Made by a program: the position numbers and the translations under genes
NCBI RefSeq assembly: GCF_029168945.1
Contig: NC_083603.1
Span: 3,472,001-3,536,000 of the forward strand
DNA length: 64,000 nucleotides
Direction of reading: 5' to 3'
Source of the DNA: Cannabis sativa
Taxonomy: Eukaryota; Streptophyta; Magnoliopsida; Rosales; Cannabaceae
The notes under the pieces: generated by a model
The model's database searches: none
The model's input: the letters and a program-made list of their open reading frames with translations, nothing else
Told to the model about the DNA's origin: nothing
Shown here: positions 35,541 through 46,401 of the stretch, one piece after another
Layout: the number at the start of each line of letters is the position of its first letter
How positions within the stretch are numbered: position 1 is the first letter of the stretch

Positions 35541-38147
35541 ATGCCGAAAAATACGGAAGAAGATGAACACTGGGAAGAAGCTCTCGACGTAGACGACGAT
35601 CAAATCCCCTTTCTCAAACCTTGCAAGCGTCCAAAACCCTCTCTTCTTCCCAACCCCAACCCCTCATCCTCATCTCCTCCTTCTTCACGCCGGCAGTTCC
35701 TCATTCCCGGCCCAGCCGGAGCCGTACAATTAGCCATGGAACGGAAATCTCGGGAAGACGGTATGTTGTTCTATGAGGATCTCATTCCTACTCAGGAGTA
35801 CATTAGGAAGGTTATTGAAGATGGCGATGCTAGTGAAGATGAGGATTTTAGGGCTGATCCGTGGCTTTCAGCTTTGGATTTTCTACGAACGGAAGGTGTG
35901 CGAAGAATTCTGTTTCTGAAAATGTATTTGGAAATTTTGATTTTAGTTTTTAATTTTGTTTGGTTTGATTTGAATTAGGTATGGTGGATGGTGATTGTTC
36001 AGTTCCTGGAACGCCATTGGGTTCTATCAAGAAGGGGTTTCGTAGTGACAGAGCAGCTCTGGTATTGTATTTGAGATTTATTTATTTGTGAATTATCTTT
36101 CTATTTTTGCAAATTGAAACCTTCAATTTCTGTTTGGTTGCTGAGAAAATAGTGAGAAATGTTTAAAGAGTGTTCATTTCTAAAGAAATTTTTTCCAAAC
36201 TAACTACTTGTAATTGTAAAATTTGTAAAATAATCACATAGAATTGATCATAAAACGACCATGAAATTGTAAATTTATGGTTGTATAACAATGGTCACAG
36301 AGCATTTACATGGTTCAACGAGCAATCTATATTTCGCGATCAAGTAGCAATCCTTATATATTTTATAACAAGCATTGTGCAGTGCTATAGCTATCGCGTT
36401 AAGTATTCCATATAATTTTTTGGAAAGTAATAAATTTTTTCTTAAAGACTATTTTTACAAAATACTCATTTCTAACTGGGGAGAATGATAATCTGTTTGA
36501 TTGCATTTAACCTATTATTTTCTCTGTTTTTTTTAACTCAATTCATTAATTTCTCTTAATTGAATATGTTAGGTTGTTGCTATAATCAAGTCATGTACTC
36601 CAAATGGTCTTGGTAGTTTGATGGTAACTCTTAAGGTAAGTTTTGTTGCAATGTGAACTACTTTACTGTTTTAATTTTCAATGTACAATGTAATCTGACA
36701 TGTTCGTGCCGATTTCAGGATCCCACAGGTACAATTGATGCTAGCATTCACCACAAAGTTCTTTCTCAAGGAGAGTTTGGGAAGATCATATCCATTGGTT
36801 CCGTTTTGATTCTCCAAAAGGTTTGATTTTTTGTCCTTTATTTTATTCTCATAATTAGTGCTTCTTCTCATGAATGTTAATCATCTATGCCACGGTACCA
36901 TTATAGGTGTTTTTCAATTCAAAAGATAATTAACAGCAAACATGGTGAGACTGGTAGAATTATTGAACCTTTTATTCCTTTTGAAGGTGCCTGCTTTCGC
37001 TCCTTTTCGCTCTACATTCTTTCTCAATATCACCTTGAACAATGTAATCAAGGTATGTTTCTTTTTGTTCTTGCTAATTAGTTAGCCGACTATATTTTGA
37101 TATGTAGGTAAACTCTATAATAGATTTCTAAGAGGTTGAATAAATTGGTGAAAAATGAGCTTATAGAGAAAGATAACAGTAGTTAGAGGGCTGATAGAGT
37201 AGTTTAACTATTGTAAACCATTGGTATACCAACAAATTTAGAGGATTTTTAATCCATAGAAAATGGCATACCAACTTGTGGTCTTCTTTAGTTATGTTGA
37301 ATACTATGCAAAGCAAACCAAGAATATGTCATTAAGTAATACACACTTTCTCTCTTTCGAACAAAATACAAATATGATAATATCTGTATGTTTATCTGTA
37401 ATTTTTTCTTTTTTTAAATATGTACTTGTAAGGAAAAAGAATCATGTGAGTTCAAGGAGTCATTCATATTTCTCTCTATGTTGAAAATTATCAGGTCATT
37501 TCAAAGGATACTGGTCCTCCCATTGAACACAATTATGCTCCATCACTAAGATATGCTGCAAAAAGTTCTGGTTGGTTACATTTTCAATTTCATTTCAATT
37601 GAGATTTTATTTATCTTGCATATATTCAGAATTAGTGATAAGATTACTCTATGATCACTTATGTCACTCTTCTTGTATATTGTAAATAGAGAGCAATGAA
37701 AGATCACATACAGCTGAACCAGTGATTTCACAGAAAAGAACCGAAGGAATTATGAGTAGTCTGAACAAGAACAGAGTAGTAGATCTTTCCGAGAACAGTA
37801 GCTTTATTAGCAATGAACACTGCAGAAACTCACTTGGTAATGCTGCTGAGAAAGAATGTTCATTCACAAACACTCCGGTTCTAAGTAGTACACTTTCGAG
37901 TAACCGAGCAACTGTGGCAGATGAACAGCCTAGCGATTGTGAGCGATCTAGAGCAGACAATTCATCTTGCAGGGTTGAAACCGCAACCACAGCTACTGCA
38001 CAAAACTTGGTTGAAGTCTCTGCTGGTGACAAAGAACCTGAGAAGGAATTTGGTAGTGAAAACCTGAGAAAGGTGTCGGGTTCAACAACCTCAATGCCAG
38101 ACTGGACAGACGAACAACTCGATGAGCTTTTCGAGTTTGATGATTGA
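35541..38147 (+). CDS. HROB-like homologous recombination OB-fold protein
   Basis: Seven exons join in phase: 35541-35895, 35979-36061, 36573-36635, 36719-36820, 36987-37052, 37495-37570 and 37690-38147, giving 400 aa. An acidic N-terminus (EEDEHWEEALDVDDD) is followed by a Pro/Ser-rich segment and the motif FLIPGPAGAVQLAM near 53-66, typical of plant and animal HROB (C17orf53/DUF4539) proteins. A helical stretch (EDFRADPWLSALDFL) and KKGFRSDRAALVVAIIKSC lead into a small OB fold (about 145-225) with LMVTLKDPTGTIDASIHH and FLNITLNNVIKV strands. The C-terminal 150 residues are polar and probably disordered, ending in an acidic EQLDELFEFDD tail. In animals HROB recruits and stimulates the MCM8-MCM9 helicase in recombination repair and meiosis. 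The same role here is inferred from family and from the E2F site upstream. Confidence 0.85.
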
Positions 38148-39115
38148 CATAAAGGCAAGGAGAATTGATTTTTCACTAGTTTAGAATAGTAATAGATATG
38201 TGCATTGGACTTAGAAATAGGTAAGTTTTTGTTGTAAAAACTAGAAAGTTTTACATAATCTCATTGTAAATCTTTCACCAAAACTGTGTTTTTGTGAAAA
38301 GAAAAGTGGTTTCAGTTCAGTTCTAGTCATATCATTAATCAAAGTGGTTTCAGTTCAGTTCTAATTCCCTGTCTTGTGTTCTTTTTTTTCTTTGAAAACA
38401 GTTCTATATAGCTGTAAATACGTGTGTCGTACTGGTTTGGTCCATATTTTGAAAAGCCCGTAATACTAAGAGTCGTGTTGTGTTGACCCATAACAAGATA
38501 TGAACCGTGGCGTGCTAATATTAAGTAAGCACGACACGACCCGTAAGTTTACATTCATGCCTTGCTTTACTCGGGTCAGTCCATTTTTCATAAATGGGTT
38601 AATTCATTCTTTTATATGGGTCGAACTTAAACTTCACTTTTTTATTATCTTTTTTCACAATTAATGAGTTAATCACTACATTGTATGTATTTTTTATAGT
38701 TTCAATTATTTTTATATAATTTTTAACAATACTTCACATAATCCTATTATTATTATTATTTATAAGAATTTTTAATGTTTTATGCTTTCAGGCTAATTTA
38801 TTTGTGCTTACGTGTCATTCCATTTCCTACCCAAACTTGTATTTTTTCGTGTCAAGTCGTGCTCATGCATCTTGAATTTCTTACCATGACAAAAAACTCA
38901 ACTCATATTTACAGCTGTATTGTGGTTTATATTTATATTTATCTTTTCCATTTTTCTATTTTATTAAATGAGATGGTACAAGAATAATGTAGCTAAAGGT
39001 GTTAAATTAAATCCTGACCGTTGTTTATGTCCACTAACTAGAGAAAAAAGTGTAGATATTTAGATCATAATATTAAATTAAAACACTGCCATTATTATTT
39101 CAATTCAAGTCTTTT
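38148..39115. other. Intergenic, 3' UTR and low-copy repeats
   Basis: Starts with the HROB-like 3' UTR; a 20-bp string GTGGTTTCAGTTCAGTTCTA occurs twice (38307 and 38344). 38420-38640 resembles the CGACACGACCCG-type degenerate repeats common in plant intergenic DNA. No exon seen. Confidence 0.45.
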
Positions 39116-39117
39116 TT

Positions 39118-39190
39118 AGTTCATAAAGAAAAGAAAGTAGATCTCTTCTTCCTCTCCTCCAACCTACCTGAAGAGATTCCAACACTACAA
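39118..39190 (+). other. Predicted 5' noncoding exon of family gene 1
   Basis: AAAGAAAAGAAAGTAGATCT is followed by a CT-rich leader and the donor CACTACAA|GTAAAT. The same layout, with CACTACAA|GTAAGT, occurs at 47893 upstream of family gene 3. Transcript start is not determined. Confidence 0.55.
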
Positions 39191-39191
39191 G

Positions 39192-39195
<4 letters not shown>

Positions 39196-39250
<55 letters not shown>
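39196..39250 (+). repeat. (CT)n microsatellite beside the donor site
   Basis: About 27 CT dinucleotides begin 5 bp inside the predicted first intron of family gene 1. GA/CT tracts near plant transcription starts often act as GAGA-factor (BPC) sites. Confidence 0.9.
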
Positions 39251-39251
<1 letters not shown>

Positions 39252-39350
39252 TTTGTAGAAATTTCTTCTACTAAAATCACTACTTAGCTCAGTTTTTGTT
39301 GCTTTACCTTTGGGCTATTTAGCTCAATTAATTTTGCATATAGTAAAGGA

Positions 39351-39590
39351 ATTTTTACATTGTATATTGAAATTTTCAATTTTTTTTTAATTGTAAGGCG
39401 ATTTTTTTTCTTAAATATTGTATTTTTTATACAGTTTATTGTGGTAAATTTTATCTATTATTCTACTGGTATTTTTTAGTTGTTCCACTGTTATTTTTAA
39501 TTATTTTGTTTAGTATTTTACAGTTGTTTTATAAAAAGACAGTATTTTAGTAAAAAATTTTATGTCACAGTAAAATTATAAATTTTTGCT
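39351..39590. repeat. AT-rich dispersed repeat shared with 18040-18330
   Basis: Same order of landmarks as the copy upstream of the PGES2-like gene. It sits in the predicted 5' intron of family gene 1. Confidence 0.5.
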
Positions 39591-39909
39591 CAAAATTTAA
39601 TAAAAGACTAAACTACTACTATGATTACACCACATAAATGTGGAGTATTGCTATTACTTTTTGTAAAAATTATTGATTAATTTTTTTATTTTATTAAATG
39701 ACGAAATAGACTATACTTTTAAAAATGATAAAGATAAAATTGTCAGTTCAATTTTCGACTCAAACAAATAAGGTATCTAATGGTCTAAATATATTTATTT
39801 GTTTTATTAAATTCTATATATCTACATTAAAGTCATGTTATTTCAAACAAAATGTTAGAATTTATCCACTATGAAAATATATATCATAATAAGTTATCAC
39901 ATTATGTTA

Positions 39910-40185
39910 GAATTTGGGTACTAGTAAAGTCTAGCACCTTCAAGACATGTTGCATTGCGATTGGCTAGCGATATTTCTTAAAAATTATTATATTTAACTA
40001 TATAAGACCTGATACTTAGCACTCTCCTTGGTGTCATATCGCTATTGGTGTAATTAAGTATCGGGTTCCATATAACTTAAGAAAATAATTTTTAGACAAT
40101 ATCACTAATTAATTATAGGACGTCACCTGTTAAAAATGTTAGGCATCACTAATACCAAATAACAATGCTCTTTCTCTAAGTACAA
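39910..40185. mobile_element. GAGCATTG-family MITE, degenerate
   Basis: Contains AGCACCTTCAAGACATGTTG, CGATTGGCTAGCGATA, TAAGTATCGGGTTCCATATA and AGGCATCACTAATACC in MITE order and ends AACAATGCTC. The left end is eroded. Confidence 0.6.
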
Positions 40186-40203
40186 TATGTAATATTTATA
40201 TTT

Positions 40204-40561
40204 GGCTAATTATGATTTTTGCTCCCTGAACTTTTAAGGCCGTTAAAAATGCCCCCTGAACTATTGAGATTGTTGGATTAAAGGACTTTTGTCTAATTTC
40301 ATTCAATTTTACTATTTCATTAATTATTTATCTACTAAACCATGCTCCTTAGACTTTGATATATACCAAATGTTGCTCCTTAAAATGTACTAAATCATAC
40401 CCCTGAACTTTCATCCATGTTAGACTTTTTTACTAAAATTGGACAAAAGTCCTTAAATCCAACAATCTCAATAGTTCAGGAGGCATTTTTAACGACCTTA
40501 AAAATTCAGGGGTATGATTTGATACATGTCAAAATTTAGAGAGCAAAATTCCTAATTAACC
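40204..40561. mobile_element. Mutator-type MITE with 9-bp target duplication, copy 1
   Basis: Terminal inverted repeats start GGCTAATTATGATTTTTGCT and (reverse complement of the right end) GGTTAATTAGGAATTTTGCT, with further inverted matches around ATGCCCCCTGAACTATTGAG. The flanking 9-bp direct repeat TTTATATTT is perfect (40195-40203 and 40562-40570), which fits the Mutator superfamily. It lies 67 bp before the coding exon of family gene 1. Confidence 0.88.
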
Positions 40562-40649
40562 TTTATATTTTATATATTCTTGTCATGAGTTTTACTATTC
40601 TTAATTTTTACTTTTATGTTGTCATTAGTTCCAACCAAACGTGGTCTTT

Positions 40650-40982
40650 ATGAATAAGGGAGTGAAGATTGAGAGTGAAGATTCTGAAACTGTGGAGAGT
40701 AAGATTGAGAGTCTTTCAGCTACTGTTGCAGCAATGGGAGTAAAGATTGATGGTGTTATTGAAGCTTCAAAAAATCATGAAAATATAAGTGATTTGCAAG
40801 CTCAACTTGGGAGCCAGTTGAAGCAAATAATGGGCTTAGAAGAAGTGATATTTAATAGAACTGCAGTATTTCGAGCTGTCAAGATCTTGGCTACAAACTA
40901 TGATATTTTAAGGGTTTTCTCAGCTATGCCTGCAGATTTCAAGAGAATCTTTCTTCTAGATATTGCTGAAAATGGAATATGA
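40650..40982 (+). CDS. Unrecognised small protein, family member 1
   Basis: The coding exon starts after an acceptor ATTAG at 40628; the ATG at 40650 follows TTCCAACCAAACGT, which is conserved at family gene 3. The 110-aa product has a charged, heptad-like N-terminus with VESKIESLSATVAAMGVKID, a DLQAQLGSQLKQIMGL segment, and a conserved C-terminal block: TAVFRAVKILATNYD, then LRVFSAMPADFKR. No signal peptide or membrane segment. It is one of four paralogues in the window (40.6, 46.0, 48.2-49.3, 62.3 kb). I do not recognise a named family; the C-terminal pattern loosely recalls the tail found after the DNA-binding domain in plant MYB/SANT-like (L10-interacting type) proteins, but no MYB domain is present. 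A 5' noncoding exon at about 39118-39190 is likely. Confidence 0.7.
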   Translation: MNKGVKIESEDSETVESKIESLSATVAAMGVKIDGVIEASKNHENISDLQAQLGSQLKQIMGLEEVIFNRTAVFRAVKILATNYDILRVFSAMPADFKRIFLLDIAENGI

Positions 40983-41084
40983 TTATGGTTTAATAATTTT
41001 TGTTTTCTTTTAAACAATGAATGAACATCTACTTTTTTTTCTTTTTAAGCAAATAAGCAATGCTCCTCTAATAAATAATTAATT

Positions 41085-41185
41085 AGCATTTCACATATTT
41101 TTTCATTTTCTTTTTCTTGAATATTAAATGAGGATTTGTATTGGTAACATAACAATGTGGCAAAAGTTCTTGTTTCAATGCGACA
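41085..41185 (+). promoter_or_regulatory. Conserved upstream module of the family, copy 1
   Basis: TTTTCTTTTTCTTGAATATT followed by AAATGAGGATTTGTATTGGT, AACATAACAATGTGGCAAAA and GTTC. Near-identical blocks lie at 43930-44090, 47640-47790 and 61395-61500, the last two upstream of family genes 3 and 4. It may be the ancestral promoter region; here no intact gene follows directly. Confidence 0.6.
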
Positions 41186-41232
41186 TATCGAGAAGGTGCT
41201 AGGCACCACTAGTGCCTTATAGCAATACTCTA
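41175..41232. mobile_element. GAGCATTG-family MITE, end fragment
   Basis: Contains GCGACATATCGAGAAGGTGC, then AGGCACCACTAGTGCC and AGCAATACTC: one terminus of the MITE, inserted at the end of the conserved upstream module. Confidence 0.55.
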
Positions 41233-41394
41233 TATATATATATAGACCTTCCCTCTTCATAGTTAAAGGTGCCCTATCAACTCTTAAATCTCTTTAAAGA
41301 AAACAGAAAAGAAATACTAAAGTAGTTGATCTTCCTAAATAATAACTAAAATCAACATATAAATAAATCTTGAAAAAACTTAACAATATGCAAA

Positions 41395-41525
41395 GAGAGA
41401 GAATTGGTAGAGAGTTATTAGTACTTGTATTGTGCAGGAGAGGAGAGGAAGATCAACTTTACTTTCTTTATTTTGGAAATAAATAAACTAAAACTCAAGA
41501 GACATTCAATAGTTGAATTGGGAAT
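41395..41525 (-). other. Inverted copy of the family's 5' noncoding exon
   Basis: On the minus strand the sequence reads TCTCTTGAGTTTTAGTTTAT, then ATTTCCAAAATAAAGAAAGT, AAAGTTGATCTTCCTCTCCT and ACAATACAAGTA. This is the same order as 47808-47897 upstream of family gene 3 (TCTCTTGAGTTTTAGTGTAA, AAAGAAAAGAAAGTAAAGTT, CACTACAAGTAAG). It faces away from family gene 2, and I found no coding exon of the family on this strand to the left. Confidence 0.6.
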
Positions 41526-41961
41526 ATATGAATTATATGAAGAGGAAATATGTATATATAATCTAACTAATTAATAATGAGTAGAATAAATATTCATTAT
41601 TAATTAATGATCGGTAATCACATTTATTTATATATAGTAATTCAAAAAACTTAATAAAGAAAGGTGACATTGAATAAGTATTAATTTGCATCAATGCTAT
41701 ATTGTGGCATTGATACTATTTATTTTTTTAATAAAAAATTAAAGCTAAAAAGTTATTGTAGCTAAAAATTAAGATATATGTTAAATAATAATGTGTAAGA
41801 TCATAATTATAATATTTTTAAAAAGTGTTATACATTAAAGTATTTTTAGAAATAAGAGTGCCAAAAATAATGTGGAAGAAAAATAAAATAAAACAAAATA
41901 TTATAAAGTGTAATCTCATTATTAATTCAATTCAATATAGAATCCCAATTATTTTAATTTA

Positions 41962-42214
41962 ATTGCGGCGTAAATACTTAAGTTTTATACCGGGTAGCAG
42001 ATAAATACTTAAGTCGTATTTTTGGCGGTAAAAATACCTTTTGTTAGGGTCTTGGAACTTTCGTAGGTACCTGGACGTTAAGTGCCAGGTCAGTACCTAC
42101 ATGGCACGTTGTGATTGGTCCAGGTAGATTTATTTTTATTTTAAATAATCATTTAATATTTTAAAAATTAATTTAAAATTATAAAAAATAAAAAAAAATA
42201 TTTTTTTCCTTTTA

Positions 42215-42246
<32 letters not shown>

Positions 42247-43862
42247 CTTTTCGTCTTCTTCCTTTTTCATCTTCAACCTAACCTATCGCCTCCTCCTCTC
42301 TCTTCTCACAGGTATCATCTCCGGCGCACCTCCGTCCGACCCCGGTGAGGCATTCTACCACAACCGATGGACGAGATTCCCACCACCAGGATCGCATCAG
42401 AGCACACCGAAGCCTGTTCTCCCTCTCAATCTCGCTTGAGTTCTCTCCACTCTCTTAGTCCCTCTCTTTCTCGATCCACTCTCTCAGTCCCTCTCTTTCT
42501 CGATTTCTCTCTGCTCAGAGCCGGACGGAGCAATCGCACAAGAGGACGACAAGTTCGAGATCTGGGCATCAACGACATCTGGATGGATCTGGGAAGCTTG
42601 AGTGCTGGGGTTGCTGGCACAAAAAATGCATTAAGACCAAAATCTATTTGAGAGGACAAAATATGAGACAGACTATTGGTTTCTTGATTCACCACCAGAT
42701 TACCCCCTGATCAAAACTCATCTATTTCTATCTCCTCAGTTAGTTTTTTTTGTCCTGAAATAAGTTCCCAAACAAAGCAAAATATACCTACAGAAGAGAA
42801 AACCACTCAACCGAAAGAAAATGCAGACGAAAACCCTTTTCCAGATCTGATGCATAGAAAAATAGAGATACCCAACTGGCACAGAGATGAAACATTGGGT
42901 GTACAAAGAATGCTCAAGAGGATGCATCAACAGGCACATCCACTGGATTGAGGTTGGGATGGATTTGATGCACTCGTTGACTTCAGATTCACATCAACCA
43001 TGTCTTCTTACTTCGTTGAGGAAAGTGTTTCTATTCTTGGTAAAGCAGCAGCAATTTTCCAAAAGAGTGCCTGAAAAATTATTCAAGCATTGTAACGTAA
43101 TCCATATACTCTCATGAGCAAATCAAAATGGAAAGAGGAAATTCCCAACATGAGGTTCACATCACTCAATTATTTACCAAGTTAGTAATATCAATATGAA
43201 AAATAGTATTTGAGAAAATTTTCATATCATCTTATATGCCAGCAACCCTGGGCTATTTTTTATATCCCTTTCATATCTCTTTTTTGTGATTTTAGCGTGA
43301 TTTATACATGATAGTGAGATATGGTATGTGAAATAGGGCTGTTGTTGGTGAGGAGGAAGAAGGCGATGACGATGGGGGGTGTTCTCTGGTCTGCACCTCT
43401 GGTTCTCAGAAGACGATGAGGGAGAAGAAGTTGACCCCTAAATCGCAGAAGAGAAGGGGGAGAAGAACGAGATTTTAGTGTTCTCAGATTTTTTGGGTTT
43501 GGAATTTAATTTTGTATTTAATTTAATTTTAAGTGTTTATGTTTAGTTTAATTTTGTAATTTTTTTAATTTAAAAAAATAAGTTTTATTTAATTTTTAAA
43601 TATATAAGAATTAATGATAAAAATAAATTGATTATATTTATTTTTGTTTATTTTTTATATTTTTAAACTTTTAAATAATAAATAAAAAAAATTAATGAGA
43701 TGGATCAATGAACGAGTGACACGTAGACACTAACCTGACACATAACGGAGAGGTACCTACGGAAGTTTTAAGAGTGTAACGGAAGGTATTTTTACCGCCA
43801 AAATTACAACTTAAGTATTTATCTGCTACTCAGTATAAAATTCAGGTATTTATACCGCAAAT
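41962..43862. mobile_element. 1.9-kb element with about 150-bp terminal inverted repeats
   Basis: The left end (GCGGCGTAAATACTTAAGTT, GGGTAGCAGATAAATACTTA, TTTGGCGGTAAAAATACC) matches the reverse complement of the right end (GCGGTATAAATACCTGAATT, GAGTAGCAGATAAATACTTA, TTTGGCGGTAAAAATACC), and similarity fades over about 150 bp. The interior has unusually GC-rich stretches (42260-42620 and 43350-43480) with no transposase. Long TIRs plus foreign-looking filler recall non-autonomous Mutator-like elements carrying gene fragments (Pack-MULEs). A 9-bp target duplication was not visible. A plus-strand open stretch at 42367-42651 has an internal 30-bp duplication and no known relatives. Confidence 0.7.
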
Positions 43863-43924
43863 TACTCTAAAGATTATAAAAAATACTAATTAGACTTCAT
43901 ATCATAATTAATTAACCAATCACA

Positions 43925-44091
43925 CGGTAGTGTCTTTTCATTTTGTCTTTGTTGTATTAAATGAGGATTTGTATTGGTAACATATAACAATAATGTGGCA
44001 GAAGTTCTTGCTAATTTCAATGTGACCCTTCTTTAATTTTTTTTGAATTATTATTTTAAATAAATAAATGTGACCTGTCTTTAATATTGCC

Positions 44092-44095
<4 letters not shown>
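43925..44095 (+). promoter_or_regulatory. Conserved upstream module of the family, copy 2
   Basis: TTTTCATTTTGTCTTTGTTG, then TTAAATGAGGATTTGTATTG, AACAATAATGTGGCAGAAGT, TTCAATGTGACCCTTCTTTA and AAATGTGACCTGTCTTTAAT. This copy keeps the downstream ATGTGACC portion also found at 47700-47790 and 61475-61520. It is the nearest module upstream of family gene 2, though 1.9 kb away. Confidence 0.6.
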
Positions 44096-44124
<29 letters not shown>

Positions 44125-45430
44125 AATCTACCGTGGGTCCTCTTGTTTTGTCCTCATGCTATGAGGAAAGAAAATAGACCAATTACAAGTTAAATAAATG
44201 TGTGTGTAGATGTATTTTGTTAGATTATAGTAGCTGATTATTCATATATTATAGCTAATGGAAAAGGTATGTGCAAAACTTTTTAATACTGTCGAATATA
44301 AATTATTTACCTAAACTAAATTAAGATAATTTGATAAAAAATACAAACTAAAAAATCCGATGAAAATATAATCCACCCAATTTTTATTTGGACGGGTTGA
44401 AAATAATACCAACTAGCCTAATCAATCCGAACTAACTCTACCTACCCGATTAAAAGAGTTTATTTTTTTTTAATATATATACTTTTACATTTTTATGATA
44501 TACATTTATATATTATATAATTTATATGACTACTTAAAAAATATCAAGTTGAAACTAATATGTTTATTTTCATGGTAGTTGATTTGAACTTTAAATTTAA
44601 TTTATATATATATTTATCTCATTATTACAATTAACTAAAATATAACAACTGAATATAAAAATAAAAAATTAACAAAAAATTTTAGTGGTCTGTTTAGACC
44701 GGTTAACCTGACTAAACCGACCAATTTTATTGGGCGGCTTACTATTTTTTTTTCTTAATTGGGTGGGTTGCACTTAGATTTTTGCAACCCGATCTTTACA
44801 TTGGATTGAATAAAATATAGCATAAACCGACTAACGTACACCCCTATTTCCAGCCATGCATTTCGTGCAAGCAGAGGAGCTGAGGGCTCGCCACCGTGCC
44901 ACTCGGGCTGAATTTTGAGATTTTATTTGGGTTGCAATTGCAAACATACCTATTTTGTTTGGGGCTGAGATGCAATATAGCTCTAAATTTAAAAATTAAG
45001 TTAAAAGTTCTAGCGAAATTGCTAAATATAATAAATTAACTAATAAAAATTATAAAAATACATTTAATACAAAAAAGGCGACCCCAAATAGTTATAGATT
45101 TAAGAACGACAAACTTTAATTTTTTTCCCACTTATTGCTTTGGTCAAAAATTATTTTAATCATACAAAAAAAAAAAAAAAGTTTCAAGGACAATACAATC
45201 AAACTCCCTTAATGAAATAAATAAATAAAGGCTTTCAAAAAAATAATCAAAGACAAATAAATTTTATAAATATATATATAAAAGAAAAAAAACTTAGCAA
45301 ATTATCTAGTGCCCTAACATTCATAATACTAATATATACCTTAGCCCATTATGATCGTCTGATGCACAATCAAAGGCTCAAAAACCTTCCTTACCCATAG
45401 GGACATAATGGCATGTTGTACCATAGTCCC

Positions 45431-45469
<39 letters not shown>

Positions 45470-45640
45470 ATATATATTATTTTGTTATGTTTTTAATGAT
45501 TAATTTATATATGGATATTTGATTTATTTAGTTTAGTATATTTTGCAGTCGTTTTTATGTCATTGAACCAAATAAAATAATAATAAAACTATCCATTTTC
45601 ATAGAATATTATTATTAGTTTGTTTATATATAATAATTTA
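44096..45640. other. Intergenic with TA microsatellites
   Basis: (TA)n tracts at 44092-44119 and 45436-45468. 44270-44830 contains degenerate ACCCGACC/GGTTGGG-type repeats like those at 38420 and 49390. No coding exon was found on either strand. Confidence 0.45.
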
Positions 45641-45643
45641 TTT

Positions 45644-45745
45644 ATTTTTTTCCAAAACGTTGGTTTCTTATTATTGCTTTTTGTTTTAATTTATTTTTTT
45701 CTTCCAAAACGTTGGTTTCTTATTATTGCTTTTTGTTTCTTAAGT
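45644..45745. repeat. Tandem duplication, about 53 bp
   Basis: TCCAAAACGTTGGTTTCTTA followed by TTATTGCTTTTTGTTT occurs twice in a row, with TTTATTTTTTT spacers. Confidence 0.8.
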
Positions 45746-45944
45746 TCTTATTTATATGGAATTGATTTATTTAGTACAATAAATTTTATTATTATTTTTT
45801 TAAATGAAAAAGGACTCAAATACGCCCTTTTGACTAGTGGAGAACCATTTTCATCATTTAATTAATATATTTAGCATGAAATAATAAAATTAGACTTTAT
45901 ATAATTGAATGTTTAGGCATTAATTAGATATATATATATACATA

Positions 45945-45990
45945 CTAGCAATGGCTGCATTGGGAGTGAATCTTTCCATCTTTTTAATTT
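45945..45990 (+). pseudogene. Duplicated start of family gene 2
   Basis: AGCAATGGCTGCATTGGGAG continues with TGAATCTTTCCATC and then hits a stop. The real gene at 46024 repeats the same string with one or two changes 77 bp downstream. In a transcript spanning both it would act as a 13-codon upstream reading frame. Confidence 0.65.
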
Positions 45991-46026
45991 AATTATATTT
46001 CAATCATTTTTTTTTATAGATAAGCA

Positions 46027-46401
46027 ATGGCTGCATTTGGAGTGAATCTTTCATCTTCTTTGGCAGAAATGAGATTGAAGATTGAGAGCCTTTCAGCTAC
46101 TATGAATGAATTGGAAATCATTAAAGATCTTATGGAAGCTTTTTATGCAGAAAACCCTAATTACAACCATGCAGATAATAATAATAATAATAATATCACT
46201 AATTTGCAAGGTCAACTTGGGAGGGAGTTGACTGAGTTATATGGCCATCCAATTAGTAGTACTAATTATGCTACAATTTTTAGAGCAATCTCCATCATAG
46301 CTGCAAATCATGATTTTTTGAGGGTTTTCTTAGCTATGCCTAGAGATTGGAAGAAAAAGTGCATTAGTGATATTGGTCATGACAATGGAAAAATAATATA
46401 A
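46027..46401 (+). CDS. Unrecognised small protein, family member 2
   Basis: A single 124-aa coding exon after a possible acceptor TTTTATAG at 46020. Its N-terminus has LAEMRLKIESLSATMNELE, then a short Asn-rich stretch (six AAT codons in a row), NLQGQLGRELTELYG, and the family block TIFRAISIIAANHD followed by LRVFLAMPRDWKKK. The Asn run looks like codon-repeat expansion. It is paralogous to the genes at 40650, 48178 and 62344 and has no membrane segment. A duplicated copy of the first 13 codons lies just upstream. Function unknown. Confidence 0.7.
   Translation: MAAFGVNLSSSLAEMRLKIESLSATMNELEIIKDLMEAFYAENPNYNHADNNNNNNITNLQGQLGRELTELYGHPISSTNYATIFRAISIIAANHDFLRVFLAMPRDWKKKCISDIGHDNGKII

Noticed and set aside
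37664..38176. Minus-strand open frame of 170 codons
   Set aside because: Antisense to the last exon of the HROB-like gene, which is supported by phase and by its acidic tail.
42367..42651. Open frame of 94 codons in the long-TIR element
   Set aside because: It has Ser/Leu-rich low complexity with an internal duplication and no acceptable splice context or homologue; kept only as filler of the element.
45620..45865. Hydrophobic open frame before family gene 2, considered as a counterpart of the membrane exon of gene 3
   Set aside because: It is made of Phe/Leu codons from T-rich tandem repeats, has no matching splice sites, and shows no similarity to the exon at 48172-48366.
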